64,000 nt of DNA from Pseudomonas quebecensis (lineage in GTDB: Bacteria > Pseudomonadota > Gammaproteobacteria > Pseudomonadales > Pseudomonadaceae): NCBI RefSeq assembly GCF_026410085.1, contig NZ_CP112866.1:5207001-5271000 (forward strand), read 5' to 3'. The notes under the pieces are model-generated. The model made no database searches. It saw only the letters and a program-made list of their open reading frames with translations, and was not told the DNA's origin. The translations under genes and the position numbers were made by a program. This document shows positions 1-8,717 of the stretch, one piece after another. How positions within the stretch are numbered: the stretch's first letter is position 1; the number at the start of each line of letters is the position of its first letter.

Positions 1-453
1 CGCCAATGGTTCGACCAGGCCGATCTGCGCACCAGCGCGGCGTTGCTGCTGCTGGAACAGGCCAGTTTTCGCAAACAGCTGATGCTGGCCCAGGATGAGG
101 TCAAGCAACGCTACCTCGGTGCCCGCGAGTTGAAAAATGGCGGCATGGAGAAAGCCAATGCCACGCTGCAAAAGATCCTCGCCAACAGCGGCTTTCTCAG
201 TCGTCCGGCCGAACTGCTCGGCGCCGGAGGCTATGGCCTGCCGCAACCGTCGGAAGCCGAACGCCTGGAGTCAGAAAGCGCCGAACGCCAAAAGCAGCTC
301 CAGTCACTGACCGGTGAGCTGGACAAAGAAGTGAGGGCGCTGCTTGAACCCTCCCGCGCCGCCGAGATTGCCGCGTGTGAAGCCAACCTCAAGCAGGTCG
401 GTGAACATCTGCGCAAACTGCACAAAGCGGCGGGCGGGCTCGAACTGCCGTGA
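1..453 (+). CDS. C-terminal part of an unidentified coiled-coil protein (5' truncated)
   Basis: The reading frame is open from the first base of the window to a TGA at 451-453, so the gene begins outside and only its last 150 residues are seen. They are Ala, Leu, Glu, Gln and Lys rich, with long predicted helices and heptad-like spacing, interrupted by a short Gly/Pro-rich stretch around residues 78-86. There is no catalytic motif or membrane segment in this part. I do not recognise the family. A REP palindrome lies directly downstream, and citrate transport follows on the same strand, but nothing links the two functionally. Confidence 0.6.
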   Translation, partial: RQWFDQADLRTSAALLLLEQASFRKQLMLAQDEVKQRYLGARELKNGGMEKANATLQKILANSGFLSRPAELLGAGGYGLPQPSEAERLESESAERQKQLQSLTGELDKEVRALLEPSRAAEIAACEANLKQVGEHLRKLHKAAGGLELP

Positions 454-481
454 AGGTGGGAGGGGCTTGCCCCTTGATAGA
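454..481. repeat. Single REP-like palindrome
   Basis: A short GC-rich palindrome with a GGGGCTTGCCCC core lies immediately after the stop codon of the truncated first gene. It is the same family as the paired elements elsewhere in the window but stands alone here. The rest of the gap to 745 holds no gene I can support; it presumably carries the promoter of the citrate transporter. Confidence 0.7.
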
Positions 482-745
482 TTTTGACCTGCACAAGCTT
501 GAAGACCGCGCGTCTTGCCCACACTGACTGTTTTGCCGGCGAAAGCTGGCTGAAAGCTTACGCGTCTAGGATCGCCCCCAACTGCCGGCAATAGATCGGC
601 TGTACACAACAACAATGGTGATCCCCGATGTCCGTCCGTACCCGCCTGTTCGCTCCAACTCCTCCCGTACGTCTCGTGCCTTTCGTTCTGCGCTGACCCG
701 TCCCGGTTCGCCATTCCCTAGCCGCGCTACGCCTGGAGTATTCCT

Positions 746-2053
746 ATGCTGACTTTCCTTGGCTTTGCCATGGTCATCACGTTCATGTTCCTCATCATGA
801 CCAAGCGCCTGTCCGCGCTGATCGCCCTGATCATCGTGCCGATCCTGTTCGCGCTGTTCGGCGGTTTCGCACCGAAGATCGGTCCGATGATGCTTGAAGG
901 CATCACCAAGCTCGCGCCGACCGGCGTGATGCTGATGTTCGCCATCCTCTACTTTGCCCTGATGATCGACTCCGGCCTGTTCGATCCGGCCGTGCGCAAG
1001 ATCCTCAAGATGGTCAAGGGCGACCCGCTGAAAGTCTCGGTGGGTACTGCCGTGCTGGCCCTGGTGGTGTCCCTCGACGGTGACGGCGCCACCACTTACA
1101 TGATCTGCGTGGCCGCCATGTTGCCGCTGTACCAGCGCATCGGCATGAGCCCGCGGATCATGGCCGGCCTGATCATTCTCGCCGGCGGCGTGATGAACAT
1201 GACGCCCTGGGGCGGCCCGACCGCCCGCGCCGCCAGTGCGCTGCATGTGGACCCGTCGGATATTTTCGTACCGATGATTCCCGCCATGGCCGCCGGTGTG
1301 GTGGCGATCCTGGTGATTGCCTATATGTACGGCAAGCGCGAACGAGCGCGCCTGGGTGAACTGCACCTGCAAGGCGACGAAATCGACCACAGCGAGATCA
1401 GTGTGTCGCAGTACCCGGATGCTCGCCGTCCGAAGCTGATCTGGTTCAACGGCGCCCTGACCCTGGCCCTGATGTGCACGCTGATTGCAGGCCTGTTGCC
1501 ACTACCGGTGCTGTTCATGGTGGCGTTCAGCATTGCAATGATCGTCAACTACCCGTGCCTGCAACAACAGAAAGACCGCGTCGCCGCCCACGCCGGCAGT
1601 GTACTGGCGGTGGTGGGGCTGATCTTCGCCGCAGGCATCTTCACCGGCATCCTGTCGGGCACCGGCATGGTCGATGCCATGTCCAAGAGCCTGCTGGCGG
1701 TCATCCCTGAAGCGTTGGGCCCATACCTGGCGGTCATCACCGCGCTGGTTAGCATGCCGTTTACCTTCTTCATGTCCAACGACGCGTTTTACTATGGCGT
1801 GCTACCGGTACTCGCCGAAGCCGCCAGCCACTACGGCATCACCGCCGTGGAAATGGCACGCGCCTCCATCGTCGGCCAACCGGTGCACTTGCTCAGCCCG
1901 CTGGTGCCATCGACCTACCTGTTGGTGGCCCTGGCCGGTATCGAATTTGGCGATCACCAGCGTTTCACCCTGAAGTGGGCAGTGCTGGTGTGCCTGTGCA
2001 TAATGTTCGCCGCCTTGCTGATGGGGATTTTTCCGCTGTTCAGCACTCTATAA
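746..2053 (+). CDS. CitMHS family citrate (metal-citrate:proton) transporter
   Basis: A 435-residue polytopic inner membrane protein, the usual length for CitMHS/CitN permeases, which import citrate complexed with a divalent metal in symport with protons. The protein is almost entirely hydrophobic segments. It contains the loop VSLDGDGATTYM near residues 109-120 and a conserved MTPWGGPTARA stretch near 152-162, both typical of the family. The start ATG follows a GGAG-like ribosome site at 733-736. No citrate-sensing two-component system is nearby, so regulation cannot be read from context. Substrate metal preference is not deducible from sequence alone. Confidence 0.9.
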   Translation: MLTFLGFAMVITFMFLIMTKRLSALIALIIVPILFALFGGFAPKIGPMMLEGITKLAPTGVMLMFAILYFALMIDSGLFDPAVRKILKMVKGDPLKVSVGTAVLALVVSLDGDGATTYMICVAAMLPLYQRIGMSPRIMAGLIILAGGVMNMTPWGGPTARAASALHVDPSDIFVPMIPAMAAGVVAILVIAYMYGKRERARLGELHLQGDEIDHSEISVSQYPDARRPKLIWFNGALTLALMCTLIAGLLPLPVLFMVAFSIAMIVNYPCLQQQKDRVAAHAGSVLAVVGLIFAAGIFTGILSGTGMVDAMSKSLLAVIPEALGPYLAVITALVSMPFTFFMSNDAFYYGVLPVLAEAASHYGITAVEMARASIVGQPVHLLSPLVPSTYLLVALAGIEFGDHQRFTLKWAVLVCLCIMFAALLMGIFPLFSTL

Positions 2054-2067
2054 CCGTACAACCCGCT

Positions 2068-2086
2068 GCGCCGGTCCTACCGGCGC
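2068..2086. other. GC-rich hairpin between citrate transporter and terC
   Basis: A perfect 8-bp stem (GCGCCGGT with ACCGGCGC) and a 3-base loop lie between the two genes. There is no T-run, so it is more likely an attenuating or processing structure than a strong intrinsic terminator. Confidence 0.4.
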
Positions 2087-2114
2087 GGCTTAACACTCGC
2101 GCAAAGGTATACAC

Positions 2115-2882
2115 ATGGAATGGCTGACCAATCCGGAAATCTGGATTGCCTTCTTCACCCTGACGGCCCTCGAGATCGTCCTGGGCATCGATAACATCAT
2201 CATGATTTCGATCCTGGTCAGCCGCATGCCCAAGCACATGCAGGCACGTACCCGGATCTTCGGCCTGGCGCTGGCCATGGTCACGCGTATCCTGTTGCTG
2301 CTGTCGATCACCTGGGTCATGCAATTGACCGCCGACCTGTTCGTGGTCCTCGGCCAAGGCATTTCCGGTCGCGACCTGATCCTGTTCTTCGGTGGCCTGT
2401 TCCTGCTGTGGAAAAGCTCCCAGGAGATGTACCACGCGCTGGAAGGTGAAGACGAAACCCAGGACGAGCCCAAGGGCGCAGGTGGCAAGTTCATCTACAC
2501 CATCATCCAGATCGCGATCATCGACATTGTGTTCTCCCTGGACTCGGTGATCACTGCGGTCGGCATGGTGTCCCATGTACCGGTCATGATCGCCGCGATC
2601 GTCGTCGCCGTACTGGTGATGATGCTGGCGGCCGGCACGATCAGCGAATTCATCGACAAGCACCCGTCGTTGAAAATGCTCGCGCTGTCGTTCCTGCTGG
2701 TGGTGGGTACCGTGCTGATCGCCGAATCTTTCGATGTGCACGTACCGAAGGGCTACGTCTACTTCGCCATGGCATTCTCGCTGGCGGTGGAAGCGGTGAA
2801 CATCAAGATGCGCACCGCGATCGCAAAGAAGAAGAAGCAGAAGGATCCGGTGAAACTGCGCAAGGACATTCCGGGTCAGTAA
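2115..2882 (+). CDS. TerC family integral membrane protein
   Basis: A 255-residue protein with about seven hydrophobic segments. The two acidic family signatures are present: LEIVLGIDNIIM near residues 20-31 and a second IDIVFSLDSVITAVG near 135-149. TerC proteins were named for tellurite resistance but are now mostly viewed as metal (manganese) exporters or partners for metal loading of exported proteins. The C-terminus is a basic lysine-rich tail. The gene starts 61 bases after the citrate transporter. Its 3' terminator is interrupted by a palindromic element described separately. Confidence 0.88.
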   Translation: MEWLTNPEIWIAFFTLTALEIVLGIDNIIMISILVSRMPKHMQARTRIFGLALAMVTRILLLLSITWVMQLTADLFVVLGQGISGRDLILFFGGLFLLWKSSQEMYHALEGEDETQDEPKGAGGKFIYTIIQIAIIDIVFSLDSVITAVGMVSHVPVMIAAIVVAVLVMMLAAGTISEFIDKHPSLKMLALSFLLVVGTVLIAESFDVHVPKGYVYFAMAFSLAVEAVNIKMRTAIAKKKKQKDPVKLRKDIPGQ

Positions 2883-2897
2883 CCCCGAGCCTGAATA

Positions 2898-3146
2898 AAA
2901 ACGGGGCCCTCGCGCCTAATGCCTGTCAGTTAAGAGACGGAACGGACAATCAGTCACCTGTGGCGAGCGGGCTTGCCCCGCGTTGGGCTGCGCAGCAGCC
3001 CCAAAACATAGTCCCGGAGCTGCCTGGCATACCGCGACGCTCCTATTGGGGCTGCTGCGCAGCCCAACGCGGGGCAAGCCCGCTCGCCACAGTTACAGTG
3101 TTCCTCCTTAACTGACTGGCATTAGGCGCTCGCGCCCCGTTTTTTT
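2898..3146 (+). terminator. terC intrinsic terminator, split by an inserted element
   Basis: The left half AAAAACGGGGC (about 2898-2908) and the right half GCCCCGTTTTTTTT (from about 3134) would form a perfect 11-bp stem with a 6-base loop and a long T-run if the 216-bp insert and one copy of CTCG were removed. The insert is itself palindromic, so the two halves may still be brought together in the transcript. Confidence 0.7.
2909..3132. mobile_element. 216-bp MITE-like palindromic element with CTCG target duplication
   Basis: The element spans 2913-3128. Its ends are 21-bp inverted repeats (2913-2933 and 3108-3128) differing at one position. CTCG flanks both ends (2909-2912 and 3129-3132) as a 4-bp direct repeat. 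Inside are perfect 45-bp inverted arms (2958-3002 and 3048-3092) with a REP-type core, separated by 45 bases. No coding sequence is present, so movement would need a transposase in trans. It sits in the loop of the terC terminator. Repeat families called R178 and R200 are known from P. fluorescens SBW25, but I cannot assign it to either. Confidence 0.75.
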
Positions 3147-3315
3147 TGATCGCAAAAAGCTGATTTCATGACAGTTTTGTTTCAATCCCCACTTTAGCTA
3201 TGCGATGCTGGCGCCGAGCCCATTCGCCAACTACAGCTTAAGTACAAGACGTAGAACGGCACGCGGCAATTTTTCATTGGCTCCTTCTGGAGCCCACCCA
3301 CACGGGGGGCCGAGC

Positions 3316-4974
3316 ATGCTGACCTTGCTCAATCTGCTTTCCGCCGTGACCCTGCTCATCTGGGGCACGCACATCGTCCGTACCGGCATCCTGCGGGTCT
3401 ACGGTTCCAACTTGCGCCAAGTCATCGGTCAGAACATGGCCAAGCGCTGGCTGGCGTTTATCGCCGGCATTCTGGTGACGGCCATGGTGCAGAGCAGCAA
3501 CGCCACGGCCATGCTGGTGACGTCGTTCGTCGGCCAGGGCCTGATGGGGCTGATGCCCGCCATGGCGACCATGCTCGGTGCCGATGTGGGCACCGCCCTG
3601 ATGGCACGGGTGCTCACCTTTGACCTGTCCTGGCTGTCGCCGCTGTTGATCTTCCTGGGGGTGATCTTCTTCCTGTCGCGCAAACAGACGCGGGCAGGGC
3701 AGTTGGGTCGGGTGGGCATCGGCCTGGGGCTGATCATTCTGGCACTGCAGTTGATCGTCGAAGCGGCGGGGCCAATCACCCATGCCCAGGGCGTCAAAGT
3801 CATCTTTGCCTCGCTGACCGGCGACATCCTGCTCGATGCCTTGGTCGGCGCCCTGTTCGCGATGATCTCCTACTCCAGCCTGGCCGCCGTGCTGCTGACC
3901 GCCACCCTCGCCGGTGCCGGTGTGATCGGCCTGCATGTGGCAATCGGTCTGGTGATCGGCGCCAATATCGGCAGCGGCGTGCTGGCGTTTCTCAGTACCA
4001 GCATGCAAAACGCAGCCGGTCGCCAAGTGGCACTCGGCAGCCTGCTGTACAAACTGATCGGCCTGTTGCTGATCATCCCGGTGCTCGACCCGCTCGTACG
4101 CTGGATGGATAACCTGGACTACAGCGCCCAGGGCATGGTCATCACCTTTCATCTGCTCTACAACGTCAGCCGCTGCCTGATCCTGCTGCCGACCATCGGC
4201 CCGATGGCACGCCTGTGTGCCTGGTTGCTGCCCGAGCGTGAAGAGGTCAACGGCAAGGCCAAGCCGCGGCATCTGGACCCCACGGCCCTTGCCACTCCCA
4301 GCCTGGCGCTGGCCAATGCCGCGCGCGAAACCCTGCGCCTGGGCGACCTGATCGACAATATGCTCACCGCCATGCAGGAAGTGCTGCGCGGCAAACAGAC
4401 AGCGATCACCCAGGAAATGCGCAGCCTCAGCGATGACGTTGAAGCGCTCTACAGCGCCATCAAGCTTTATCTGGCGCAAATGCCGCGTGAAGACCTCAGC
4501 GAACAAGACAGCCGCCGCTGGGCTGAAATCATTGAACTGTCGATCAACCTGAAGCTGGCCGGCGACTTGATCGAGCGCATGCTGCGCAAGGTCCAGCAGC
4601 AGAAAACGTCCCAGCGCCGACAATTCTCGGAGGTGGGCCTGGAAGAACTCACCGACCTGCACAGCCAGTTGATCGCCAACCTGCGCCTGGGCCTGTCGGT
4701 GTTTCTGAGCGCCGACCCGGAAAGTGCCCGCCAGTTGCTGCGCGAGAAACGCCGCTTCCGCGCGCAGGAGCGGCGCCTGGCCCACGCCCATGTAAGCCGT
4801 CTGCAGCGCAAGATCGTACAAAGCCTGGAAACCAGTTCCCTGCACCTTGAGCTGATTGCCGACATGAAGCGTCTGAACTCGTTGTTTTGCAGCAGTGCCT
4901 ATGTCGTATTGGAAACGTCCGACACCGGCGCACTCTCGGCCGAAGATATTGCCGACATCACGCATTCCCCCTGA
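3316..4974 (+). CDS. Na/Pi cotransporter family protein with C-terminal PhoU-like domain
   Basis: A 552-residue protein of the NptA/YjbB type. The N-terminal 330 residues are membrane segments carrying two copies of the phosphate-carrier repeat, seen as MVQSSNATAML (residues 56-66) and a later SYSSLAAVLLTA. The C-terminal 200 residues are a helical PhoU-like domain. These proteins move phosphate with sodium, and bacterial members have been implicated in phosphate efflux. I chose ATG 3316, preceded by a G-rich site at 3304-3309, because the 37-codon upstream extension (from 3205) is not hydrophobic and lacks a ribosome site. Confidence 0.85.
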   Translation: MLTLLNLLSAVTLLIWGTHIVRTGILRVYGSNLRQVIGQNMAKRWLAFIAGILVTAMVQSSNATAMLVTSFVGQGLMGLMPAMATMLGADVGTALMARVLTFDLSWLSPLLIFLGVIFFLSRKQTRAGQLGRVGIGLGLIILALQLIVEAAGPITHAQGVKVIFASLTGDILLDALVGALFAMISYSSLAAVLLTATLAGAGVIGLHVAIGLVIGANIGSGVLAFLSTSMQNAAGRQVALGSLLYKLIGLLLIIPVLDPLVRWMDNLDYSAQGMVITFHLLYNVSRCLILLPTIGPMARLCAWLLPEREEVNGKAKPRHLDPTALATPSLALANAARETLRLGDLIDNMLTAMQEVLRGKQTAITQEMRSLSDDVEALYSAIKLYLAQMPREDLSEQDSRRWAEIIELSINLKLAGDLIERMLRKVQQQKTSQRRQFSEVGLEELTDLHSQLIANLRLGLSVFLSADPESARQLLREKRRFRAQERRLAHAHVSRLQRKIVQSLETSSLHLELIADMKRLNSLFCSSAYVVLETSDTGALSAEDIADITHSP

Positions 4975-5031
4975 ACGTAAGATGGCCCGTGAAGTCAGTT
5001 ACAACTGACCTCACTCGCCAGGAAGCCAGTT

Positions 5032-6414
5032 ATGCGTCGCCTGTTATTCGTCTGCCTGCTGTTGGGCGCCGCTCATGCCTTTGCCTTTGACCGCTTGCAA
5101 GTCGAGGGCTACACCTTGCCCAACGGCCTGCAATTGCTGCTCAAACCCGGCACCGAGCGCGGGCATGTGGCTATTCGCTTGGTGGTCGGCGTGGGCCTGG
5201 ATGACTTCCCGTGCGAAGACAAAGAGCTGCCCCATCTGTTCGAGCACTTGCTGTTCAGCGGCATCGATGGCGGCGGCGAGGGCGACCTGGAAGAGCGCAT
5301 GCAGGCCCTGGGCGGCGAATGGAACGCCTACACCAGTAATGCGGACACCACCTTCGTGATCGAGGCCCCCGCGTACAACCAGCGCAAAGTGCTGGACCTG
5401 CTGCTGGCGATCCTCACCCGCACCGAGCTGACCGACGCCCACATCAATGCAGCCAAACAGGTGGTGGAGCGTGAGGACGGCGGCCATTACTCACGGCTGC
5501 AACGCCTGCTTGATCGCCAGGATCTGGGCCACACCGCCAGCAACCAGCTGGCCGTCGAACTGGGGCTCAAATGCGCCGAACGTGCCGAGGTCAATCACCT
5601 GACCCGCGATCAATTGCAAACGCTACGCAAGGACTGGTACGCGCCCAATAACATGACGCTGATCATCGTCGGCGACCTCGATAAACTGCTGCCGGCCTAT
5701 CTCGAGCGCACCTACGGGCAACTGACGCCGGTCGAGCCCAGCGAACATTTGCCGCTGCCGCAGATCCAGCAAACGGCCGCCAGTCATCGCGAACTGATCC
5801 ACGGTTGGGTGGGCAACAGCGCCAAATTGCACTGGCTGCTGCCGGAACCGGTACTGGACGACCAACATGATGAAACCTATGACCTGCTCAAGGACTACTT
5901 GGACTGGGCGCTGTACCGCCAGTTGCGCCTCAGGCATGGGTTGTCCTACGGCCCCTGGGCCGAGCGCGAAGTGCTCGGAGGCGTCGGCTTTCTGAGCCTG
6001 AATGCCGATCTTGAGCGCGAAAACCTCGACGAAGCCGAACAGGTGCTGCACGACCTCAAGGCGCAACTGCTCAAGGACGGCCTGGACCCGGCCACCTTTA
6101 CACGCCTGCAACAAGCGGCCATCGCCCGACAAGCCTGGGCCGTGCAGGGCAACAGCGCACTGGCCGACTACTACTGGAGTGCCGCAGGCGACTACGACAA
6201 CGGCCATTTCAGCGACCCCGCCAAGCGCATCAAGGCCATCAAGCTGGACCAGGCAAACCAGGCCTTGCGCGAGCTTCTCAAGCAACCGGGCTACTGGCGC
6301 ATCGAAAAGCCGCTGTTCAGTTACGACACCCTCAGTTGGAGCGGCGCAGGCCTGCTGGCACTGATGGTAATCGGCTGGGTGGGCGTGCGCCGTTATCGCA
6401 AACGGGTTGAGTAA
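5032..6414 (+). CDS. M16 family zinc metallopeptidase, membrane-anchored
   Basis: A 460-residue protein with an N-terminal signal peptide (about residues 1-18) and the inverted zinc motif HLFEH at residues 68-72. The downstream acidic ligand region VVEREDG follows at 144-150, so this copy looks catalytically competent. A hydrophobic segment near residues 434-450 followed by RRYRKR suggests a C-terminal membrane anchor with the peptidase domain in the periplasm. M16 proteins degrade peptides or process exported proteins. The natural substrate is unknown. The start is supported by AGGA in front of ATG 5032. Confidence 0.85.
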   Translation: MRRLLFVCLLLGAAHAFAFDRLQVEGYTLPNGLQLLLKPGTERGHVAIRLVVGVGLDDFPCEDKELPHLFEHLLFSGIDGGGEGDLEERMQALGGEWNAYTSNADTTFVIEAPAYNQRKVLDLLLAILTRTELTDAHINAAKQVVEREDGGHYSRLQRLLDRQDLGHTASNQLAVELGLKCAERAEVNHLTRDQLQTLRKDWYAPNNMTLIIVGDLDKLLPAYLERTYGQLTPVEPSEHLPLPQIQQTAASHRELIHGWVGNSAKLHWLLPEPVLDDQHDETYDLLKDYLDWALYRQLRLRHGLSYGPWAEREVLGGVGFLSLNADLERENLDEAEQVLHDLKAQLLKDGLDPATFTRLQQAAIARQAWAVQGNSALADYYWSAAGDYDNGHFSDPAKRIKAIKLDQANQALRELLKQPGYWRIEKPLFSYDTLSWSGAGLLALMVIGWVGVRRYRKRVE

Positions 6415-6483
6415 TGAGGCACCGAACAGCAGCCTAAGACGCTATTCTGTCTAAGATTTCTCCTACACAGTGCGAACCGCCGA

Positions 6484-7515
6484 ATGCCCAACCTGACCCA
6501 CTATATCCAGCGCATCCTCGAACTGATGAAGCGCTACCCAGGGGTGATTGCACTCGGCGGCTTCATCTCGGGGGTGGGCAGCTTCATTCTGGTGGACCGT
6601 CAGCAGGGGATGGCCAGCTGGATTGCCGTGATCATGCTGGTGAGCTGGCTCTGGCTGATGCTCGAGAACAGTTTTACCCAACTGTTCACCAAACTCTTCA
6701 AGCGCGAGATCCCCGAGCCCCTGCTGCGCTACGCGACCCAGATGATCCACCAGGAAAGCCTGTTTTTCGTACTGCCGTTCTTCTTCGTCACCACCGCGTG
6801 GAACAGCGGCCAATCGGTGTTCACAGGGCTACTCGGCGCGGCAGCGCTGGTGTCGATCATCGACCCGTTGTACTACAAATGGCTGGCGCCCAAGCGTTCA
6901 CTGTTCCTGGCCCTGCACACCCTGACCCTGTTCGCCGCGCTGCTCACTGCGCTGCCGATCATCCTGCACCTGACCACCGCCGAGAGCTACAAACTCGCCC
7001 TTGGCGTGGCCATGGCGCTATCAATTCCAAGCCTGGCGGTGAGCATGCCGCTGCGCAGTCTTAAAGGTTGGGCCATGTTGCTGGGTGTTACTGCGGCCAT
7101 TGGTTGTGCCGGCTGGTTACTGCGCAGCTGGGTGCCGCCGGCCACCCTGTGGATGACAGAGGTGGCCATCAGTACCCAGCTGCAGGACCGTACGCCAGGG
7201 CATGACCTCAAGGAAGTCTCCGCCGCACAACTGCGCAGCGGCGGGCTGTACGCTTATACCGCGATTAACGCGCCGCGCGGGTTGGATGAGCGCATCTACC
7301 ATGTGTGGAAATTCAACGGTAAGGAAGTAGACCGCATTGCCCTGGACATTCATGGCGGGCGCAAGGAAGGCTACCGTGCCTGGACCCACAAGCAGAACTT
7401 CCCGGGGGACTCGGCAGGGCGCTGGCAGGTCCAGGTATTGACCGAGGATGGACAGGTTATCGGCGTGCTGCGCTTTAAAGTCACCGACACAGCACAAACG
7501 GACAACCCACAGTAG
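6484..7515 (+). CDS. DUF5924 family membrane protein with C-terminal DUF2914 domain
   Basis: A 343-residue protein. Residues 1-225 contain about six hydrophobic segments. The C-terminal part from roughly residue 230 is soluble, with alternating strands and conserved aromatic stretches (YHVWKFNGKEV, then a W-x-V-x-V pattern) typical of DUF2914. This sensor-like beta domain is often attached to other modules. No biochemical role is known. It lies between an M16 peptidase and the MCE lipid transport operon on the same strand, 53 bases before the latter, which suggests an envelope role but does not prove one. Confidence 0.75.
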   Translation: MPNLTHYIQRILELMKRYPGVIALGGFISGVGSFILVDRQQGMASWIAVIMLVSWLWLMLENSFTQLFTKLFKREIPEPLLRYATQMIHQESLFFVLPFFFVTTAWNSGQSVFTGLLGAAALVSIIDPLYYKWLAPKRSLFLALHTLTLFAALLTALPIILHLTTAESYKLALGVAMALSIPSLAVSMPLRSLKGWAMLLGVTAAIGCAGWLLRSWVPPATLWMTEVAISTQLQDRTPGHDLKEVSAAQLRSGGLYAYTAINAPRGLDERIYHVWKFNGKEVDRIALDIHGGRKEGYRAWTHKQNFPGDSAGRWQVQVLTEDGQVIGVLRFKVTDTAQTDNPQ

Positions 7516-7568
7516 GCAGCTTCGTGCTATTACGTAGGGCTTTGTGAAAACAGACACGCTCGCAGCTT

Positions 7569-8717
7569 ATGACCACCCGCATCACGGCCGGCGCCGCCCA
7601 TCTCGATACGTCCACCACCCCTCCGTTGCTCAGGATTACGGGGGACTGGACGCTTGCCCACTATGCGAGCCTGAAGAAGCTGTCGGACAAACTCGACGGC
7701 CAATACGATGCCGGCGCGCGTATCGACCTCAACGGGCTCGGTGCCCTGGACACCGCCGGCGCGTCGCTGCTGGTGGAACTGCTGGGGCCGACTCGCATCG
7801 AGCAATCCGCAGAGCAGACCGATTGCAGCCTGTCCGCCGCCGACCGCGCACTGCTTAAAACGGTGTATCGCTCCCTCAACGACTTCTGCGTGCCGGACAA
7901 AGCGCCCGAAGAAGCCACCGGTATTCAGGTGCTGGCGCGTATCGGCGCGGCCGTGGACAAGGTGTGGCAGGACAGCAAGCAACTGCTCGGCTTTATCGGC
8001 CTGATCCTCGAAACCCTGGCCCGCGGCCTGTTGCGCCCCAAACGCTGGCGCCTGACTCCGATGGTCGCTCACCTTGAACAGGTTGGCCTGGACGCCGCGC
8101 CCATCGTGGCCTTGCTCACGTTCCTGGTAGGCGCCGTGGTGGCCTTTCTCGGCGCCACCGTGCTTAAAAGCTTCGGCGCGACAATTTTTACCGTGGACCT
8201 GGTGGCGTTCTCTTTCCTACGGGAATTCGGCGTGTTGCTGACCGCGATCCTGATCGCCGGCCGCACCGCCAGTGCGTTTACCGCGCAAATCGGTTCGATG
8301 AAAGCCAATGAAGAAATCGACGCCATCCGCACCCTGGGCCTGGACCCGATGGAGCTGCTGGTACTGCCCCGCGTGCTGGCGCTGCTGGTGGCGCTGCCGA
8401 TGCTGACGTTCCTGGCGATGCTCTCGGGGATTATCGGCGGCGGCGTGGTGTGCGCCGTGGCACTGGATATTTCGCCGGCGATGTTTCTCTCGCTGCTGCA
8501 ATCGGACATTGGCGTCCAACACTTTCTGGTGGGCATGGTGAAAGCGCCGGTGTTCGCCTTCCTGATCGCCGCCATTGGCTGCCTGGAAGGATTCAAGGTC
8601 AGCGGCAGCGCCGAGTCGGTCGGTGCGCACACCACTTCCAGCGTGGTGCAATCGATCTTTGTAGTGATCGTGCTGGATGCGGTCGCGGCGCTGTTCTTCA
8701 TGGAGATGAGCTGGTGA
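7569..8717 (+). CDS. MlaE/YrbE-type ABC permease with N-terminal STAS domain
   Basis: A 382-residue permease of an MCE-type lipid ABC transporter. The first 120 or so residues are a soluble STAS-like domain with the pattern LNGLGALDTAGASLL. The remainder is the MlaE membrane domain with the family signature ANEEIDAIRTLGLDP. In MlaFEDB a separate STAS protein (MlaB) pairs with the ATPase; here it is fused to the permease. It is the first gene of a four-gene operon and its TGA overlaps the GTG start of the ATPase gene (GTGA at 8714-8717). Confidence 0.88.
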   Translation: MTTRITAGAAHLDTSTTPPLLRITGDWTLAHYASLKKLSDKLDGQYDAGARIDLNGLGALDTAGASLLVELLGPTRIEQSAEQTDCSLSAADRALLKTVYRSLNDFCVPDKAPEEATGIQVLARIGAAVDKVWQDSKQLLGFIGLILETLARGLLRPKRWRLTPMVAHLEQVGLDAAPIVALLTFLVGAVVAFLGATVLKSFGATIFTVDLVAFSFLREFGVLLTAILIAGRTASAFTAQIGSMKANEEIDAIRTLGLDPMELLVLPRVLALLVALPMLTFLAMLSGIIGGGVVCAVALDISPAMFLSLLQSDIGVQHFLVGMVKAPVFAFLIAAIGCLEGFKVSGSAESVGAHTTSSVVQSIFVVIVLDAVAALFFMEMSW

